Of a stretch of DNA of 64,000 bases, positions 25,411 to 34,564 are shown in pieces (the first letter of the stretch is position 1; every line of letters starts with the position of its first letter). The stretch comes from JADHLJ01 sp038146985 (GTDB lineage Bacteria; Pseudomonadota; Alphaproteobacteria; Thalassobaculales; Thalassobaculaceae): the NCBI GenBank assembly GCA_038146985.1, contig JAYQSQ010000014.1, forward strand, positions 124,001 to 188,000. The letters run 5' to 3'. Below the pieces are notes generated by a model. The model had not been told where the DNA came from. It ran no database searches and saw nothing but the letters and a program-made list of their open reading frames with translations. The position numbers and the translations under genes were made by a program.

Positions 25411-27243
25411 ATGGACAGCGCCGACCGCTCCCCCCTTGTTGATCACGACGCCTATCCCGACAGCTATATCAAGGCAATCCTCTCCGACGTGCGCACCATC
25501 GCCATGGTCGGCGCCAGCCCGAATTGGAGCCGGCCCTCGAACTTCGCGATGAAGTACCTCCAGGCCAAGGGATACAAGGTCTACCCCATCAATCCCGGCG
25601 TCGCGGGCTCGGAAATCCTTGGCGAGCGGGTCTATGCGAGCCTCGACGAATTGCCCGAAACCGTCGATATGGTCGATATCTTCCGCAATTCCGAAGCGGC
25701 TGGCCCGATCACCGACGAGGCCGTGCAGCACGGCGCCAAGGTCGTCTGGCTTCAGCTCGGCGTGCGCAACGATGCGGCGGCGGCGCGGGCGGCGGCGCGG
25801 GGCGTGCGCGTGGTGATGGACCGCTGCCCGAAGATCGAGTTCTCGCGGCTGTTCGGCGAGCTTTCCTGGCACGGTTTCAATTCCAACGTCATTTCCTCCA
25901 AGCGCCGCCCCGTCGGCCGGGCCGAGGCGCCAGCCAATGACACCAGACCGGCAACCAAGCCGAATGCGCCCGCCGAGGCCGGTTTCGAGACGCGGGCGAT
26001 CCATGCCGGCGCCGCCCCGGATCCGACCACCGGCGCCCGCTCGACGCCGATCTTCCAGACCACCGCCTTTGTTTTCGACGATGTCGACCACGCGGCCTCG
26101 CTGTTCAATCTGCAGACCTTCGGCAACATCTATGGCCGGCTGTCCAACCCGACCACGGCGGTGCTGGAGGAACGGATCGCGAGCCTCGAGGGCGGGCGCG
26201 GAACCACCTGCACCGCGTCCGGGCATTCGGCGCAACTGGTGGCGCTGCTGCCGCTGATGGAGCCGGGCGACCGGATCGTCGCCTCGACCAAGCTCTATGG
26301 CGGCTCGATCACCCAGTTCGGCAAGACCTTCAAGAAGTTCGACTGGCACTGCACCTTCGCCGACATGGACGACATGAACGCCGTCAAATCGGCGGCTGCG
26401 GAACCCGGCGTGAAGGCGATCTATGCGGAATCCCTCGCCAATCCCGGCGGGGTGATCACCGATATCGAGGCCCTGAAAGAGATCGCTGGCGAGGTGGGCG
26501 TGCCGCTGATCATCGACAACACCATGGCGACCCCCTATCTCTGCCAGCCGATCCGCCACGGCGCCGACATCGTCATCCACTCGACCACCAAGTTCCTCTC
26601 CGGTCACGGCAATGCCATGGGCGGCGCGATCGTCGATTCCGGCACCTTCGACTGGTTCCAGAACGACAAGTTTCCGGCCCTCTCCAAGCCCGAGCCCGCC
26701 TATCACGGTCTCACCTTCTTCGAGACTTTCGGCGATCTTGCCTACACCACCTACGGTCATTCCGTGGGCCTGCGCGACCTCGGGCCGACCATGGCGCCGA
26801 TGAATGCGTATCTGACGATCATGGGCACCGAGACCCTGGCGCTCAGGATGCAGCGGCATGTCGAGAACGCCAAGGCGGTGGCCGAGTTCCTGGACAGCCA
26901 TCCCAAGGTCTCCTGGGTGTCCTACGCCGGTCTCCCGGCCTCGCCCTATCACGCGCTTGCCAGGAAGTACCTGCCCAAGGGCGCCGGTTCGGTCTTTACC
27001 TTCGGCATCAAGGGCGGTTTTGAGGCGGGTATAAAATGCGTGCAGAGCTGCGAGCTGTTCAGCCATCTGGCCAATATCGGCGACACCCGCTCGCTGATCC
27101 TGCACCCGGCCTCGACCACCCACCGCCAGCTTACCGAGGAACAGCGCACGGCCGCCGGCGCCGGGGACGACGTGATCCGGCTCTCCATCGGGCTCGAGAC
27201 GGTGGACGACATCATCGCCGACCTGGAGCGGGCTCTGGCATGA
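25411..27243 (+). CDS. CoA-binding domain fused to O-acetylhomoserine sulfhydrylase (MetY-like)
   Basis: Two-domain protein of 610 residues. Residues about 20-160 form a Rossmann-type CoA-binding domain (TIAMVGASPNWSRPSNFAMK, YPINPGVAGSEILGE, VVWLQLGVRNDAAA, YccU-like). A low-complexity linker at about 165-188 follows. Residues 190-610 are a complete Cys/Met-metabolism PLP enzyme: RAIHAGAAPDPTTGARSTP, SNPTTAVLEERIASLEGG, LIIDNTMATPYLCQP and the PLP Lys394 in HSTTKFLSGHG. MetY enzymes make homocysteine or methionine from O-acetylhomoserine and sulfide or methanethiol. Its stop overlaps the next start (ATGA). Confidence 0.9.
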   Translation: MDSADRSPLVDHDAYPDSYIKAILSDVRTIAMVGASPNWSRPSNFAMKYLQAKGYKVYPINPGVAGSEILGERVYASLDELPETVDMVDIFRNSEAAGPITDEAVQHGAKVVWLQLGVRNDAAAARAAARGVRVVMDRCPKIEFSRLFGELSWHGFNSNVISSKRRPVGRAEAPANDTRPATKPNAPAEAGFETRAIHAGAAPDPTTGARSTPIFQTTAFVFDDVDHAASLFNLQTFGNIYGRLSNPTTAVLEERIASLEGGRGTTCTASGHSAQLVALLPLMEPGDRIVASTKLYGGSITQFGKTFKKFDWHCTFADMDDMNAVKSAAAEPGVKAIYAESLANPGGVITDIEALKEIAGEVGVPLIIDNTMATPYLCQPIRHGADIVIHSTTKFLSGHGNAMGGAIVDSGTFDWFQNDKFPALSKPEPAYHGLTFFETFGDLAYTTYGHSVGLRDLGPTMAPMNAYLTIMGTETLALRMQRHVENAKAVAEFLDSHPKVSWVSYAGLPASPYHALARKYLPKGAGSVFTFGIKGGFEAGIKCVQSCELFSHLANIGDTRSLILHPASTTHRQLTEEQRTAAGAGDDVIRLSIGLETVDDIIADLERALA

Positions 27244-27644
27244 CCGACATGACCCCCAACATTCCCGAGATCGTCGAGGAAGTCCGCGCGAAGTTCGAAG
27301 CCTATGAGCAGGCGCTGATCGACAAGGATGTCGCGGTTCTGGACGCGACCTTCTGGAACAGCCCGCTGACCATCCGCCTCGCGATGCACGAGCACGGCTA
27401 CGGCTTCGACGAGATCCACGCCTTCCGGGTCGCCCGCAAGCCGGGACCAGGCATCAAGGAGAAACGCCTGCGCCTCGACATCCTGACCCTGGGCCGCGAC
27501 TTCGCCAGCGTCAGTCTCGAGTTCAAGGTCCGCGGCAAGGACCTGACCGGCCGACAGTCCCAGACCTGGGCCCGCATCCCCGGCGAGGGCTGGAAAGTCG
27601 TCTTCGCCCATGTCTCGACCACCGACGGCAAGCCGCTCTGGTAG
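27240..27644 (+). CDS. AtzH/HpxZ-like (DUF3225) protein, SnoaL-like fold
   Basis: Protein of 134 residues whose ATG at 27240 overlaps the stop of the MetY fusion by four bases. VRAKFEAYEQALIDKDVAVLDATFW and GFDEIHAFRVARK are typical of the HpxZ/AtzH group, NTF2-like proteins usually seen beside amide hydrolases of oxalurate or s-triazine breakdown. Here it sits next to a methionine-synthesis enzyme instead, an unusual setting. The biochemical role of the family is not established. Confidence 0.75.
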   Translation: MTDMTPNIPEIVEEVRAKFEAYEQALIDKDVAVLDATFWNSPLTIRLAMHEHGYGFDEIHAFRVARKPGPGIKEKRLRLDILTLGRDFASVSLEFKVRGKDLTGRQSQTWARIPGEGWKVVFAHVSTTDGKPLW

Positions 27645-27783
27645 GAGGCGATGGGTTGGATTGCAGAAGCTGCAATTCTTGGCTGCCGCGTTGGCCAAAG
27701 CCAGGACCTGCCGAAATCGATATTCACCGGGGATACGAGCAGGTGACGAGCAACCAAACTACCTCGCCTCCATCATCAACGCT

Positions 27784-28584
27784 CTAGCCGATCTTCGAGG
27801 ACAGTCCACCGTCCACCGGCATGATGAGCCCGGTGATGTAGTTCGCCTCGTCCGAGGCGAGGAACACGGCGGCGTTGGCGACATCCCAGGCGGTCCCCAT
27901 CCGGCGCAGCAGCGGCACCCGGTCGTGCCGGCCCTGGCGCACCACATCGCGCGCGACGTTCTGCTCCCGGGCGCGCCGCTCGATCGCCATCGGCGTGTCC
28001 ATCAGTCCCGGCAGGATCGCGTTGGCCCGGATACCGTATTCGGCGTTCTCCATCGCAAGATGGTGGGTCATGGTGTTCACCGCGCCCTTGCCGGTCTTAT
28101 AGGTGATCGTGTTGTGCGCACAGGTCGAGGCGATCGAGGAGATGTTGATGATCACCCCCGATCCCTGTTTGCGCATCACCGGCAATACGTGCTTGCAGGT
28201 CATGAACATGCCCTTGAGGTTCATTGCCATCAGCGTGTCCCAGACCGCCGCATCCATCTCGGTCGTCGCGGCGTCGCCCTCGGACCGGCCGACATTGTTG
28301 TGCAGGATGTCGATCCGGCCATAGTGATTGACACAGGCCTCGGCGATCGCCTTGCAGTCCGCCTCGTCGGTGATGTCGGCGGCCTGTACCTGGTGTCCGG
28401 TGCCGCCGCCCTGCTCCTCAATCAGGCGTTGGGTATCGGCCGCCAGATCGGGGTTCTTGTCGACCAGCAGCACCTTGGCACCTTCCTGGGCAAAGCGGAT
28501 CGCCGTTGCCCGGCCATTGCCGATTGTTTCACCCGGTGCCTGCCCCGCCCCCACGACAACCGCGATCTTATTCTTAAGACGCAT
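27784..28584 (-). CDS. SDR-family oxidoreductase
   Basis: Protein of 266 residues. The cofactor loop is expanded: VVVGAGQAPGETIGNGRATA instead of TGxxxGIG. HNNVGRSEGD follows strand 4, NISSIAS contains the catalytic Ser, and YKTGK is the YxxxK pair. GLIMPVDGG is the usual C-terminal dimer segment. It is last of a minus-strand set with a ThDP enzyme (39 nt upstream) and a cupin protein. The gap between them is locally AT-rich (28585-28623). It probably reduces or oxidises a product of the ThDP enzyme; substrate unknown. Confidence 0.88.
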   Translation of the reverse strand: MRLKNKIAVVVGAGQAPGETIGNGRATAIRFAQEGAKVLLVDKNPDLAADTQRLIEEQGGGTGHQVQAADITDEADCKAIAEACVNHYGRIDILHNNVGRSEGDAATTEMDAAVWDTLMAMNLKGMFMTCKHVLPVMRKQGSGVIINISSIASTCAHNTITYKTGKGAVNTMTHHLAMENAEYGIRANAILPGLMDTPMAIERRAREQNVARDVVRQGRHDRVPLLRRMGTAWDVANAAVFLASDEANYITGLIMPVDGGLSSKIG

Positions 28585-28623
28585 AATTAATAATTCCTTG
28601 TAAGATTTTGATATATATTAATT

Positions 28624-30327
28624 CTATCGATTCGCCTTGGCGAGCGCTGCCTCGCGGATCGCGGTCAGAGTGGTGGCCGGATTGATCGCTTCCGGATCCA
28701 GTTTGACCTCGATCACCGTCGGCACAGTCGCCGCAAGCGCCCGTTCAAAGGCCGGCTGGAACTCCTCGGTACTGACGACGGTCTCTCCATTGGCGCCATA
28801 GGCTCGAGCCAGCGCCGCGAAGTCGGGATTCCGCAGCCCCGTATTGGCCGTGCGTCCGGGATATTCACGCTCCTGGTGCATCCGGATGGTGCCGAACATG
28901 GAGTTGTTGATGATGATGACGATGATGTTGGCACCGTATTGCATCGCCGTCGCCAGTTCCTGGCCGTGCATCATGAAACAGCCGTCGCCGTTCATGCTGA
29001 CCACCACCCGGTCCGGATGCACGAGCTTGGCAGCGACCGAAGACGGCAGACCGTAGCCCATCGAGCCGCTGGTCGGCGCAAGCTGGTTGCGATAGCCGCG
29101 ATACTGATAGAACCGATGCATCCAGGTCGCGTAATTGCCCGCACCGTTACAGATCAGCGCGTCCTCGGGCAGGGTCTTGTTGAGCCAGGCGGCAATCTCG
29201 CCCATCTGCACCGGACCCGGAACCGGCTTCGGCACAATCGTCTTGAGGTAGTCCGCATGCCCCTCGGCGGTGCTGGCCTTCCAGGCGCTGCTATCCACCG
29301 GCTCCATCGCGGCGAGAGCGGCGGCGAAGGCCCGGGGCGCGGCATTGATCGGCAGGTCCGCCTGATAGACCTGTCCCAACTCCTCGGCGCCGGCATGAAT
29401 ATGGATCAGGGTCTGCTTCGGCCGGGGAATCTCCAGCAGGGTATAGCCGCCGGTGGTGATCTCGCCGAGCCGGGCACCGAGAACGATCATCAGATCGGTA
29501 TTCACCAGCCGCTGCTGCAGCGGCTCCGGTAGGCCGATGCCGATATGCCCGATATAGTTCGGGTGCCGGTTGTCGAAATAATCCTGGCACCGGAAGGAAC
29601 AGCCGACCGGCAGGTTGTTGGCTTCCGAGAAAGCCTGGACCCGCTTGCACGCCTCGGCGTCCCAGCCGCCACCCCCGACAATCATGACCGGCGATTTGGC
29701 GGCGGCGAGCATGGCCCGGAACCGCTCCAGATCAACCGGCCCCGGATACGCCTCGATCTTGTGGTAGGGGTCCATGTCGCGTGGGGTCACGTATTCGGTC
29801 AGCATGTCCTCGGGCAGCGCGAGAACCACGGGGCCCGGACGTCCGGACGTCGCGGTATGGAAGGCCCTGCTGATGTATTCCGGGATTCGGTCGGCATCCT
29901 CGATCTGCGCCACCCATTTGGTGAGTTGGCCGAACATCCGGCGATAGTCGATCTCCTGGAACGCCTCACGGTCCATCATGCCGCGACCGACCTGGCCGAC
30001 CAGCACCACCATGGGTGTTGAATCCTGCATGGCGATATGCACCCCGGCACTGGCGTTGGTGGCGCCGGGTCCCCGGGTCACAAGGCAGACACCGGGCCGC
30101 CCGGTCAGCTTGCCGTAAGCCTCCGCCATCATCGCCGCGCCACCTTCCTGGCGGCAGATGATGGTCTGAATGGAATTGGCATCGTGCAATCCATCGAGCA
30201 CCGCGAGATAGCTTTCCCCCGGCACGCCGAAGACCATGTCGACCCCATGTGTCCTTAGCGCGTCGACCAGAACATGGCCGCCCAGGCGCTGGCCGGACGC
30301 GGGGCCGTCAATGCTCGATGAACTCAT
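28624..30327 (-). CDS. Thiamine-diphosphate-dependent enzyme, acetolactate-synthase large-subunit-like
   Basis: Protein of 567 residues. ATG 30327 starts 20 nt inside the preceding gene; the longer open frame is not coding. The N-terminal domain has GVDMVFGVPGESYLAVLDGL with the ThDP-activating Glu in CRQEGGAAMMAEAYGKLTG. The C-terminal ThDP/Mg motif is NGDGCFMMHGQELATAM through NNSMFG. The family includes acetolactate synthase, benzoylformate decarboxylase and sulfoacetaldehyde acetyltransferase. No regulatory small subunit is nearby, so a catabolic role fits better than valine synthesis. Confidence 0.9.
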   Translation of the reverse strand: MSSSSIDGPASGQRLGGHVLVDALRTHGVDMVFGVPGESYLAVLDGLHDANSIQTIICRQEGGAAMMAEAYGKLTGRPGVCLVTRGPGATNASAGVHIAMQDSTPMVVLVGQVGRGMMDREAFQEIDYRRMFGQLTKWVAQIEDADRIPEYISRAFHTATSGRPGPVVLALPEDMLTEYVTPRDMDPYHKIEAYPGPVDLERFRAMLAAAKSPVMIVGGGGWDAEACKRVQAFSEANNLPVGCSFRCQDYFDNRHPNYIGHIGIGLPEPLQQRLVNTDLMIVLGARLGEITTGGYTLLEIPRPKQTLIHIHAGAEELGQVYQADLPINAAPRAFAAALAAMEPVDSSAWKASTAEGHADYLKTIVPKPVPGPVQMGEIAAWLNKTLPEDALICNGAGNYATWMHRFYQYRGYRNQLAPTSGSMGYGLPSSVAAKLVHPDRVVVSMNGDGCFMMHGQELATAMQYGANIIVIIINNSMFGTIRMHQEREYPGRTANTGLRNPDFAALARAYGANGETVVSTEEFQPAFERALAATVPTVIEVKLDPEAINPATTLTAIREAALAKANR

Positions 30328-30973
30328 CAATATATCCCTTGTAACGTTGTGATTTCGGTTTATCCCGGTCTTCGTCGTTGACGTAGTGGATCGAGCTTTT
30401 GCCCTTGAGCTCGCCCGGCAGCACCATGACCCGCACGAAGCAGGTACAGCCCTGTTCCGCCGCCTGGGCGAAGACCGGGTCGGGCCCTGACTCGAACCAC
30501 GCCTCGCCGGGCAAGTAGTGATGCGAGGTTCCCTCGGCGTCGATCCGGATCTCGCCCTCGCGAAGCACCCGTATGCCGGGACCTTGATGGGTATGCGTGA
30601 AGGCGCAGCCATTGGGCGGGAACTTGACGCTGTCACAGCGCATCAGCCATTCCCCCGCCGCGTCGACGGTTTCGACCGGTCCGGACAGCGCGAGCGCGCT
30701 TTCGATGTTCGGACCCAGCTCCGCGGTCGCGCGCGCGTCAACGGGCGCTAGTTCCCAACGCCAGATCTCGGCACCCTCGCGGCCGGCGGTAATCGTCACC
30801 GCCTGGCTTCCGTGCCATGCCTGGTCGCAGGTGCGGGTCTCTCCCTCAGAGGTCCTGAAGCTTCCCGCGCGGCAGTAGAGAACGCGATTCAGTGCCGGAA
30901 TTGGCTTGGAGCACGAGGCGCCGGGCGCATAGCGATCGCGAAAAAACCTCAACTCGTAACCGGTTTCATCCAT
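30308..30973 (-). CDS. Cupin-fold protein of unknown function
   Basis: Protein of 221 residues. PPNGCAFTHTHQGPGIRVLREGEIRI and HHYLPGEAWFESGPDPV form a cupin metal-site pattern (HTH...E, then a late segment). FVRVMVLPGELKGKSSIHYV is near the end. The start is ATG 30973. It overlaps the ThDP enzyme gene by 20 nt, so translation is probably coupled. It could be an enzyme or a small-molecule sensor; nothing shows which. Confidence 0.75.
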   Translation of the reverse strand: MDETGYELRFFRDRYAPGASCSKPIPALNRVLYCRAGSFRTSEGETRTCDQAWHGSQAVTITAGREGAEIWRWELAPVDARATAELGPNIESALALSGPVETVDAAGEWLMRCDSVKFPPNGCAFTHTHQGPGIRVLREGEIRIDAEGTSHHYLPGEAWFESGPDPVFAQAAEQGCTCFVRVMVLPGELKGKSSIHYVNDEDRDKPKSQRYKGYIDEFIEH

Positions 30974-31113
30974 GGAGATCGGGTCCGTTCAGCCGTCCGC
31001 CATGGTACACCTGACCGGCTGGGCATCCGCAAGCCCCGAAGCCGCTAAAATCGCCCGGCGAACCGGCGGAACGGTCATTTTTCATCCATGCGCTTGGTGT
31101 CGTGGCCGGACCG

Positions 31114-32430
31114 TCAACTTTCCAGGGGCGGAAACTTGGTGCGCTCGGTCTTGGCGCTCCGCATCGTCATCCCGGAGATCATCGCATCGGAAAAGTCCAC
31201 GAAACTCAGGTCGGCGCGATCCAGCGTCACGTTAGACAGAATGGCGCCCCGCATGTCCGCCGACCGGAGGTTCGCACCGATCGCCGTCGCGCCAGTGAGA
31301 TCCGACGGCCAATCACGCGCCTTTTTGCCGGTCTTCATGTCGATGATCCCGATGGGGTTCAACTGGCTGTGCTGGAGATCGATATCGGTCAAATTGGCGC
31401 CGCGGAAACTGACCCCGCGCAGATCACAGGTCTGCATCGACACACCCAGAAGCTGGGCATCGTTGAATTTGGCGAACCGGAACGAACACTGGTTCAACAC
31501 CGCGCCCGCCAGGTTCGCCTCCGTGAAGTCAACCGCCGAGAGATCCGCGCCGCTCAGATCCAGGCCGGACAGGTCCTTGCCTGCGAAATCCGCGCGCTTG
31601 CCCTTGATCCCACCTGAACTGATCCACGAGAAATGCCCGACGATGGCCTCGACAACGTCGGACGGCAGCGCCTCCATGCCGTTCACGACGATGCAATCGT
31701 CCAGCACCGCGCCCGAGAGATCGGCGCCGTCGAGGTGAACCGACCGCAGATCGGCGCCCGAGAGATCCGTATCCACCAGCACCGCGCGCTCGAAGTTGAC
31801 GCCCCGCAGGTCGGCTCCGGTGAGATCCGAGGCTTTGAAATCGGACCGGCTAAGATCCGCGCCGCGCAGGTCGACCTTGGGCATCACCGCCCCGTCGAAA
31901 CGCGCGCCGGACGCCTTGGCGTAGCATAAGCGCGCCTTGGACAGGTTTGTGCGGACGAGTTTCGCATCCTCGAGATTGGCTGACTCGAGAGACACAGGCG
32001 TCCCCTGCTCGCGGTAATGGGTCGTCACGAGCGCCGGTCTCAGATTGGCGTCCGTCAAATCGGCACCCGCAAGCTTGGCGCTCTCGAAATTCGCCCCCCG
32101 GCAATCGGCGGAGGTGAGATTCGCGGCCGAGAAATCGGCAAGCTCGTAATCGCCGCCCGCCAGAACCGCTTGCGACAGGTCACTGCCGGAGAAATGCGCG
32201 CGCTTGAAGTCGGCGCCGATCATCAGGGCCTGGGAAAGGTTGACCCCGTTCAGGATCGCGCCGGTATGGTGCGCATTGCGGAAGTCCGCGCATTCGCCGT
32301 CCGGTTCACCCGCCAAAAAACGGCCATGCGCCCTCACGACTTCGAATATGTCGCCAGACCCGGACTCAGAATTCATGGCGCCCTCCCTAGGGGCCCCATC
32401 CTGCGGTGAAACGGACTGATTGAGAAGCAT
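31114..32430 (-). CDS. Pentapeptide-repeat protein
   Basis: Protein of 438 residues from ATG 32430, which has GGAGG 8 nt upstream; a start at 32490 is also open. After about 45 polar residues nearly the whole chain is A(D/N)LXX-type pentapeptides, for example GANFESAKLAGADLTDANL, DLRGADLSRSDFKASDL and DLSGLDLSGADLSAVDF. One non-repeat interruption (EALPSDVVEAIVGHFSWISS) lies about two-thirds along. Such sequences fold as a right-handed quadrilateral beta-helix. No signal peptide or membrane segment is seen. Roles in the family vary (gyrase mimicry, scaffolding), so function is open. It stands alone. Confidence 0.9.
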   Translation of the reverse strand: MLLNQSVSPQDGAPREGAMNSESGSGDIFEVVRAHGRFLAGEPDGECADFRNAHHTGAILNGVNLSQALMIGADFKRAHFSGSDLSQAVLAGGDYELADFSAANLTSADCRGANFESAKLAGADLTDANLRPALVTTHYREQGTPVSLESANLEDAKLVRTNLSKARLCYAKASGARFDGAVMPKVDLRGADLSRSDFKASDLTGADLRGVNFERAVLVDTDLSGADLRSVHLDGADLSGAVLDDCIVVNGMEALPSDVVEAIVGHFSWISSGGIKGKRADFAGKDLSGLDLSGADLSAVDFTEANLAGAVLNQCSFRFAKFNDAQLLGVSMQTCDLRGVSFRGANLTDIDLQHSQLNPIGIIDMKTGKKARDWPSDLTGATAIGANLRSADMRGAILSNVTLDRADLSFVDFSDAMISGMTMRSAKTERTKFPPLES

Positions 32431-32592
32431 GTTGACGATCCTCCAGCGTTCTGCCGTTAAAATCGTGCCTGTTCGCCCCGCCGTCCGCATGACGTCGCGA
32501 GGCTTGTTCGATCATTTGAGAATGCTAGCAAATTCGCTGGAAATCGCCGGTGAGGATTCACACAGTCCAGATCCGGCGCCGCTCTTCGGCCT

Positions 32593-33324
32593 TCAGGTCT
32601 CGAAAACGATCTGAAAACGGTCGGCCGCAAAGCGCGCAAGGCCGTACTCCACCGGGACGCCGTCCGCGTCCACATTCACCGACTCGGTCACCAGCACCGG
32701 TCGGGTGCGCGCCTGGCGGAGTAGTTCGGCGTCCGTCACACTCGGCATCCGAGCAGTCACCTTGGTGATTCGCCGCTCATAGTCAGCGCAGCCGTAATGG
32801 GTCAGGGTCCGCGTGATCGAGCCTTCGCGGCGGTGGACCTCATCCAGATCCGGAAACCGGGCCGCAGGAAAGTAATGACTGCCGACGGAGATCGGGCGTC
32901 CGTCCAGCTCGCCCAAGGTTTCCAGCCAGTGAACCTCCGCGCCGCGAGGGATCCCCAAAGCCTCGGCGATGGCGGCATCCGCTTCGGCGCGGCGCGCGAA
33001 CAGCAGAGCCCCGCCGGGATGCCGGTTCTGCTTGTGCACCAGATCGCTGAACCGGGTGCGCCGGCCGATCAGATAGTCCAGAACGTGTTCGGCGACGAAA
33101 CTTCCGCGGCCCTGCTCGACCTTCACCAGCCCGCGATCGACCAGCGCCGATACCGCACGGCGCACGGTATGACGGTTGACCCCGAACCGCTCAGCCAGCG
33201 CAGGCTCGGTGGGGAGACGGCTTCCTGCCTCCAGGGCGCCGGCCTGGATTTCCTGGGTCAGGGCCTGTTCGATCTGGCGCCAGACCGCCACGCCGCTATT
33301 GCGTTCTATCTCGGCACCGACCAT
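32593..33324 (-). CDS. phnF: Phosphonate-operon regulator PhnF (GntR/UTRA family)
   Basis: DNA-binding repressor-type protein of about 243 residues. MVGAEIERNSGVAVWRQIEQAL starts the winged HTH, with LAERFGVNRHTVRRAVSALVDRGLV as recognition helix. A UTRA ligand domain follows (FARRAEADAAIAEALGIPRG, HWLETLGELDGRPISV, SVNVDADGVPVEYGLARFAAD). ATG 33324 is preferred; 33366 is also in frame. It is divergent from phnG and likely controls the C-P lyase operon in response to a phosphonate-related ligand. Confidence 0.92.
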   Translation of the reverse strand: MVGAEIERNSGVAVWRQIEQALTQEIQAGALEAGSRLPTEPALAERFGVNRHTVRRAVSALVDRGLVKVEQGRGSFVAEHVLDYLIGRRTRFSDLVHKQNRHPGGALLFARRAEADAAIAEALGIPRGAEVHWLETLGELDGRPISVGSHYFPAARFPDLDEVHRREGSITRTLTHYGCADYERRITKVTARMPSVTDAELLRQARTRPVLVTESVNVDADGVPVEYGLARFAADRFQIVFET

Positions 33325-33426
33325 GCGCTGCTCCCGATATCGGCCACGCGGGCCGTCATAAAACAATCACAGAATCCGGCTTTACTCCGGTCGCGTTTCA
33401 GGTAGTATCGCCGAGAAAGATATATA

Positions 33427-33436
33427 CGTCTAGATG
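33427..33436. promoter_or_regulatory. Candidate PhnF operator in the phnF-phnG gap
   Basis: CGTCTAGATG is a near-palindrome centred on CTAG, embedded in AT-rich sequence 17-26 bp before phnG. GntR/UTRA regulators of this type often bind short palindromes with a TCTAGA-like centre. The assignment rests on position and symmetry only. Confidence 0.3.
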
Positions 33437-33452
33437 AATTCGGAAATGATCC

Positions 33453-33935
33453 ATGTCCAAGTCCCATGCGTCTGACGACCTTGAACCCGATCCGGCCCAG
33501 GAAAATCGCCGGCATTGGCTGTCTGTCCTGGCCAAGGCGCCGGCGGAGCGCGTCGCTGCTCTTTATGAAACCCTGCCGGCGCATCCGTCGTGGACAACGA
33601 TCCGGCCCGCCGAATCAGGAATGGTCATGGTTCGCGGCCGTGTCGGCGGCGATGGAAACCGCTTCAATCTCGGCGAGATGACGATGACGCGAAGCGCCGT
33701 ACGTCTCGAAAACGGCGTTACCGGGCTCGGCTATGTCCAGGGCCGTTCGCGCCGGCATGCCGAATTGACGGCGGTGCTGGACGCGATGCTGCAATCGCCG
33801 GAGACGGCGCAGACCGTCAGCCGTGGAGTGATCGAACCGCTTTTCAACGAGCAGACGCAGCGCCGCGAAACGCGGGCCCGCAAGGCCGCCGCGACGAAGG
33901 TCGAGTTTTTCACCATGGTCCGGGGAGAAGGCTGA
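33453..33935 (+). CDS. phnG: C-P lyase complex subunit PhnG
   Basis: Protein of 160 residues, subunit of the PhnGHIJ core that transfers alkylphosphonate to ATP ribose. Family sequence is clear: RRHWLSVLAKAPAERVAAL, GMVMVRGRVGGDGNRFNLGEMT, SAVRLENGVTGLGYVQGR and HAELTAVLDAML. About 15 acidic residues precede the usual start. It begins a plus-strand operon; its stop overlaps the phnH start (TGATG). Confidence 0.96.
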   Translation: MSKSHASDDLEPDPAQENRRHWLSVLAKAPAERVAALYETLPAHPSWTTIRPAESGMVMVRGRVGGDGNRFNLGEMTMTRSAVRLENGVTGLGYVQGRSRRHAELTAVLDAMLQSPETAQTVSRGVIEPLFNEQTQRRETRARKAAATKVEFFTMVRGEG

Positions 33936-34564
33936 TGGCTCTCGCCGCCCCCCTCGCGCCGGGCGTGGATGTCGAGGCCGGCCTCGCGGACCCGGTTCGT
34001 AACAGCCAAAGGATCTTCCGTACCGTCCTTGACGCCATGGCGCATCCCGGGCGCCTCGAAACGCTGCCGGCACTTGTTGCCGGAGCCGGTGGCCTGAGCC
34101 CGGCGGCAACCGCGATCTGCCTCGCATTGGTGGATTTCGAGACGCCGATCTGGCTGGACGAGGTCCTGGCGGGTCCAGGTCTCATGGCCTTTCTGCGTTT
34201 CCATACGGGGGCAGCGTTGGCGGATGGCGCCGAAACCGCGAGATTCGCGTTGCTTGACGGTCCCTCGACGGATCTGAAGTCCTTCCATACCGGCAGCGAC
34301 GCCTATCCCGAGGAAGGCGCGACGGTGATCATCCAGGTGCCCGGCCTGTCGGATAATGGGCCCCTGATCCTGTCGGGGCCGGGGATCGACGGCACGCGCC
34401 GGTTCGGTGCCGAGGGATTGCCGGACTCGTTCTGGCGCGAGCGCGCCATCGTGAACGGCGGCTTTCCAAGAGGGATCGACCTTATCCTGTGCGCCGGCCA
34501 TCGGATCGCCGCCCTGCCCCGCACCACCGAGGTGCTGCTGCCCGGAACCGAGGAGCTTCGGTAA
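33935..34564 (+). CDS. phnH: C-P lyase complex subunit PhnH
   Basis: Protein of 209 residues from ATG 33935, overlapping the phnG stop. Recognisable motifs are RNSQRIFRTVLDAMAHPGR, ALVDFETPIWLDE, GSDAYPEEGATVIIQ and LSGPGIDGTRRF. PhnH is a structural homodimer partner within the PhnGHIJ core. It ends with TAATG, sharing a base with phnI. The longer open frame upstream lies inside phnG and is not coding. Confidence 0.96.
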   Translation: MALAAPLAPGVDVEAGLADPVRNSQRIFRTVLDAMAHPGRLETLPALVAGAGGLSPAATAICLALVDFETPIWLDEVLAGPGLMAFLRFHTGAALADGAETARFALLDGPSTDLKSFHTGSDAYPEEGATVIIQVPGLSDNGPLILSGPGIDGTRRFGAEGLPDSFWRERAIVNGGFPRGIDLILCAGHRIAALPRTTEVLLPGTEELR

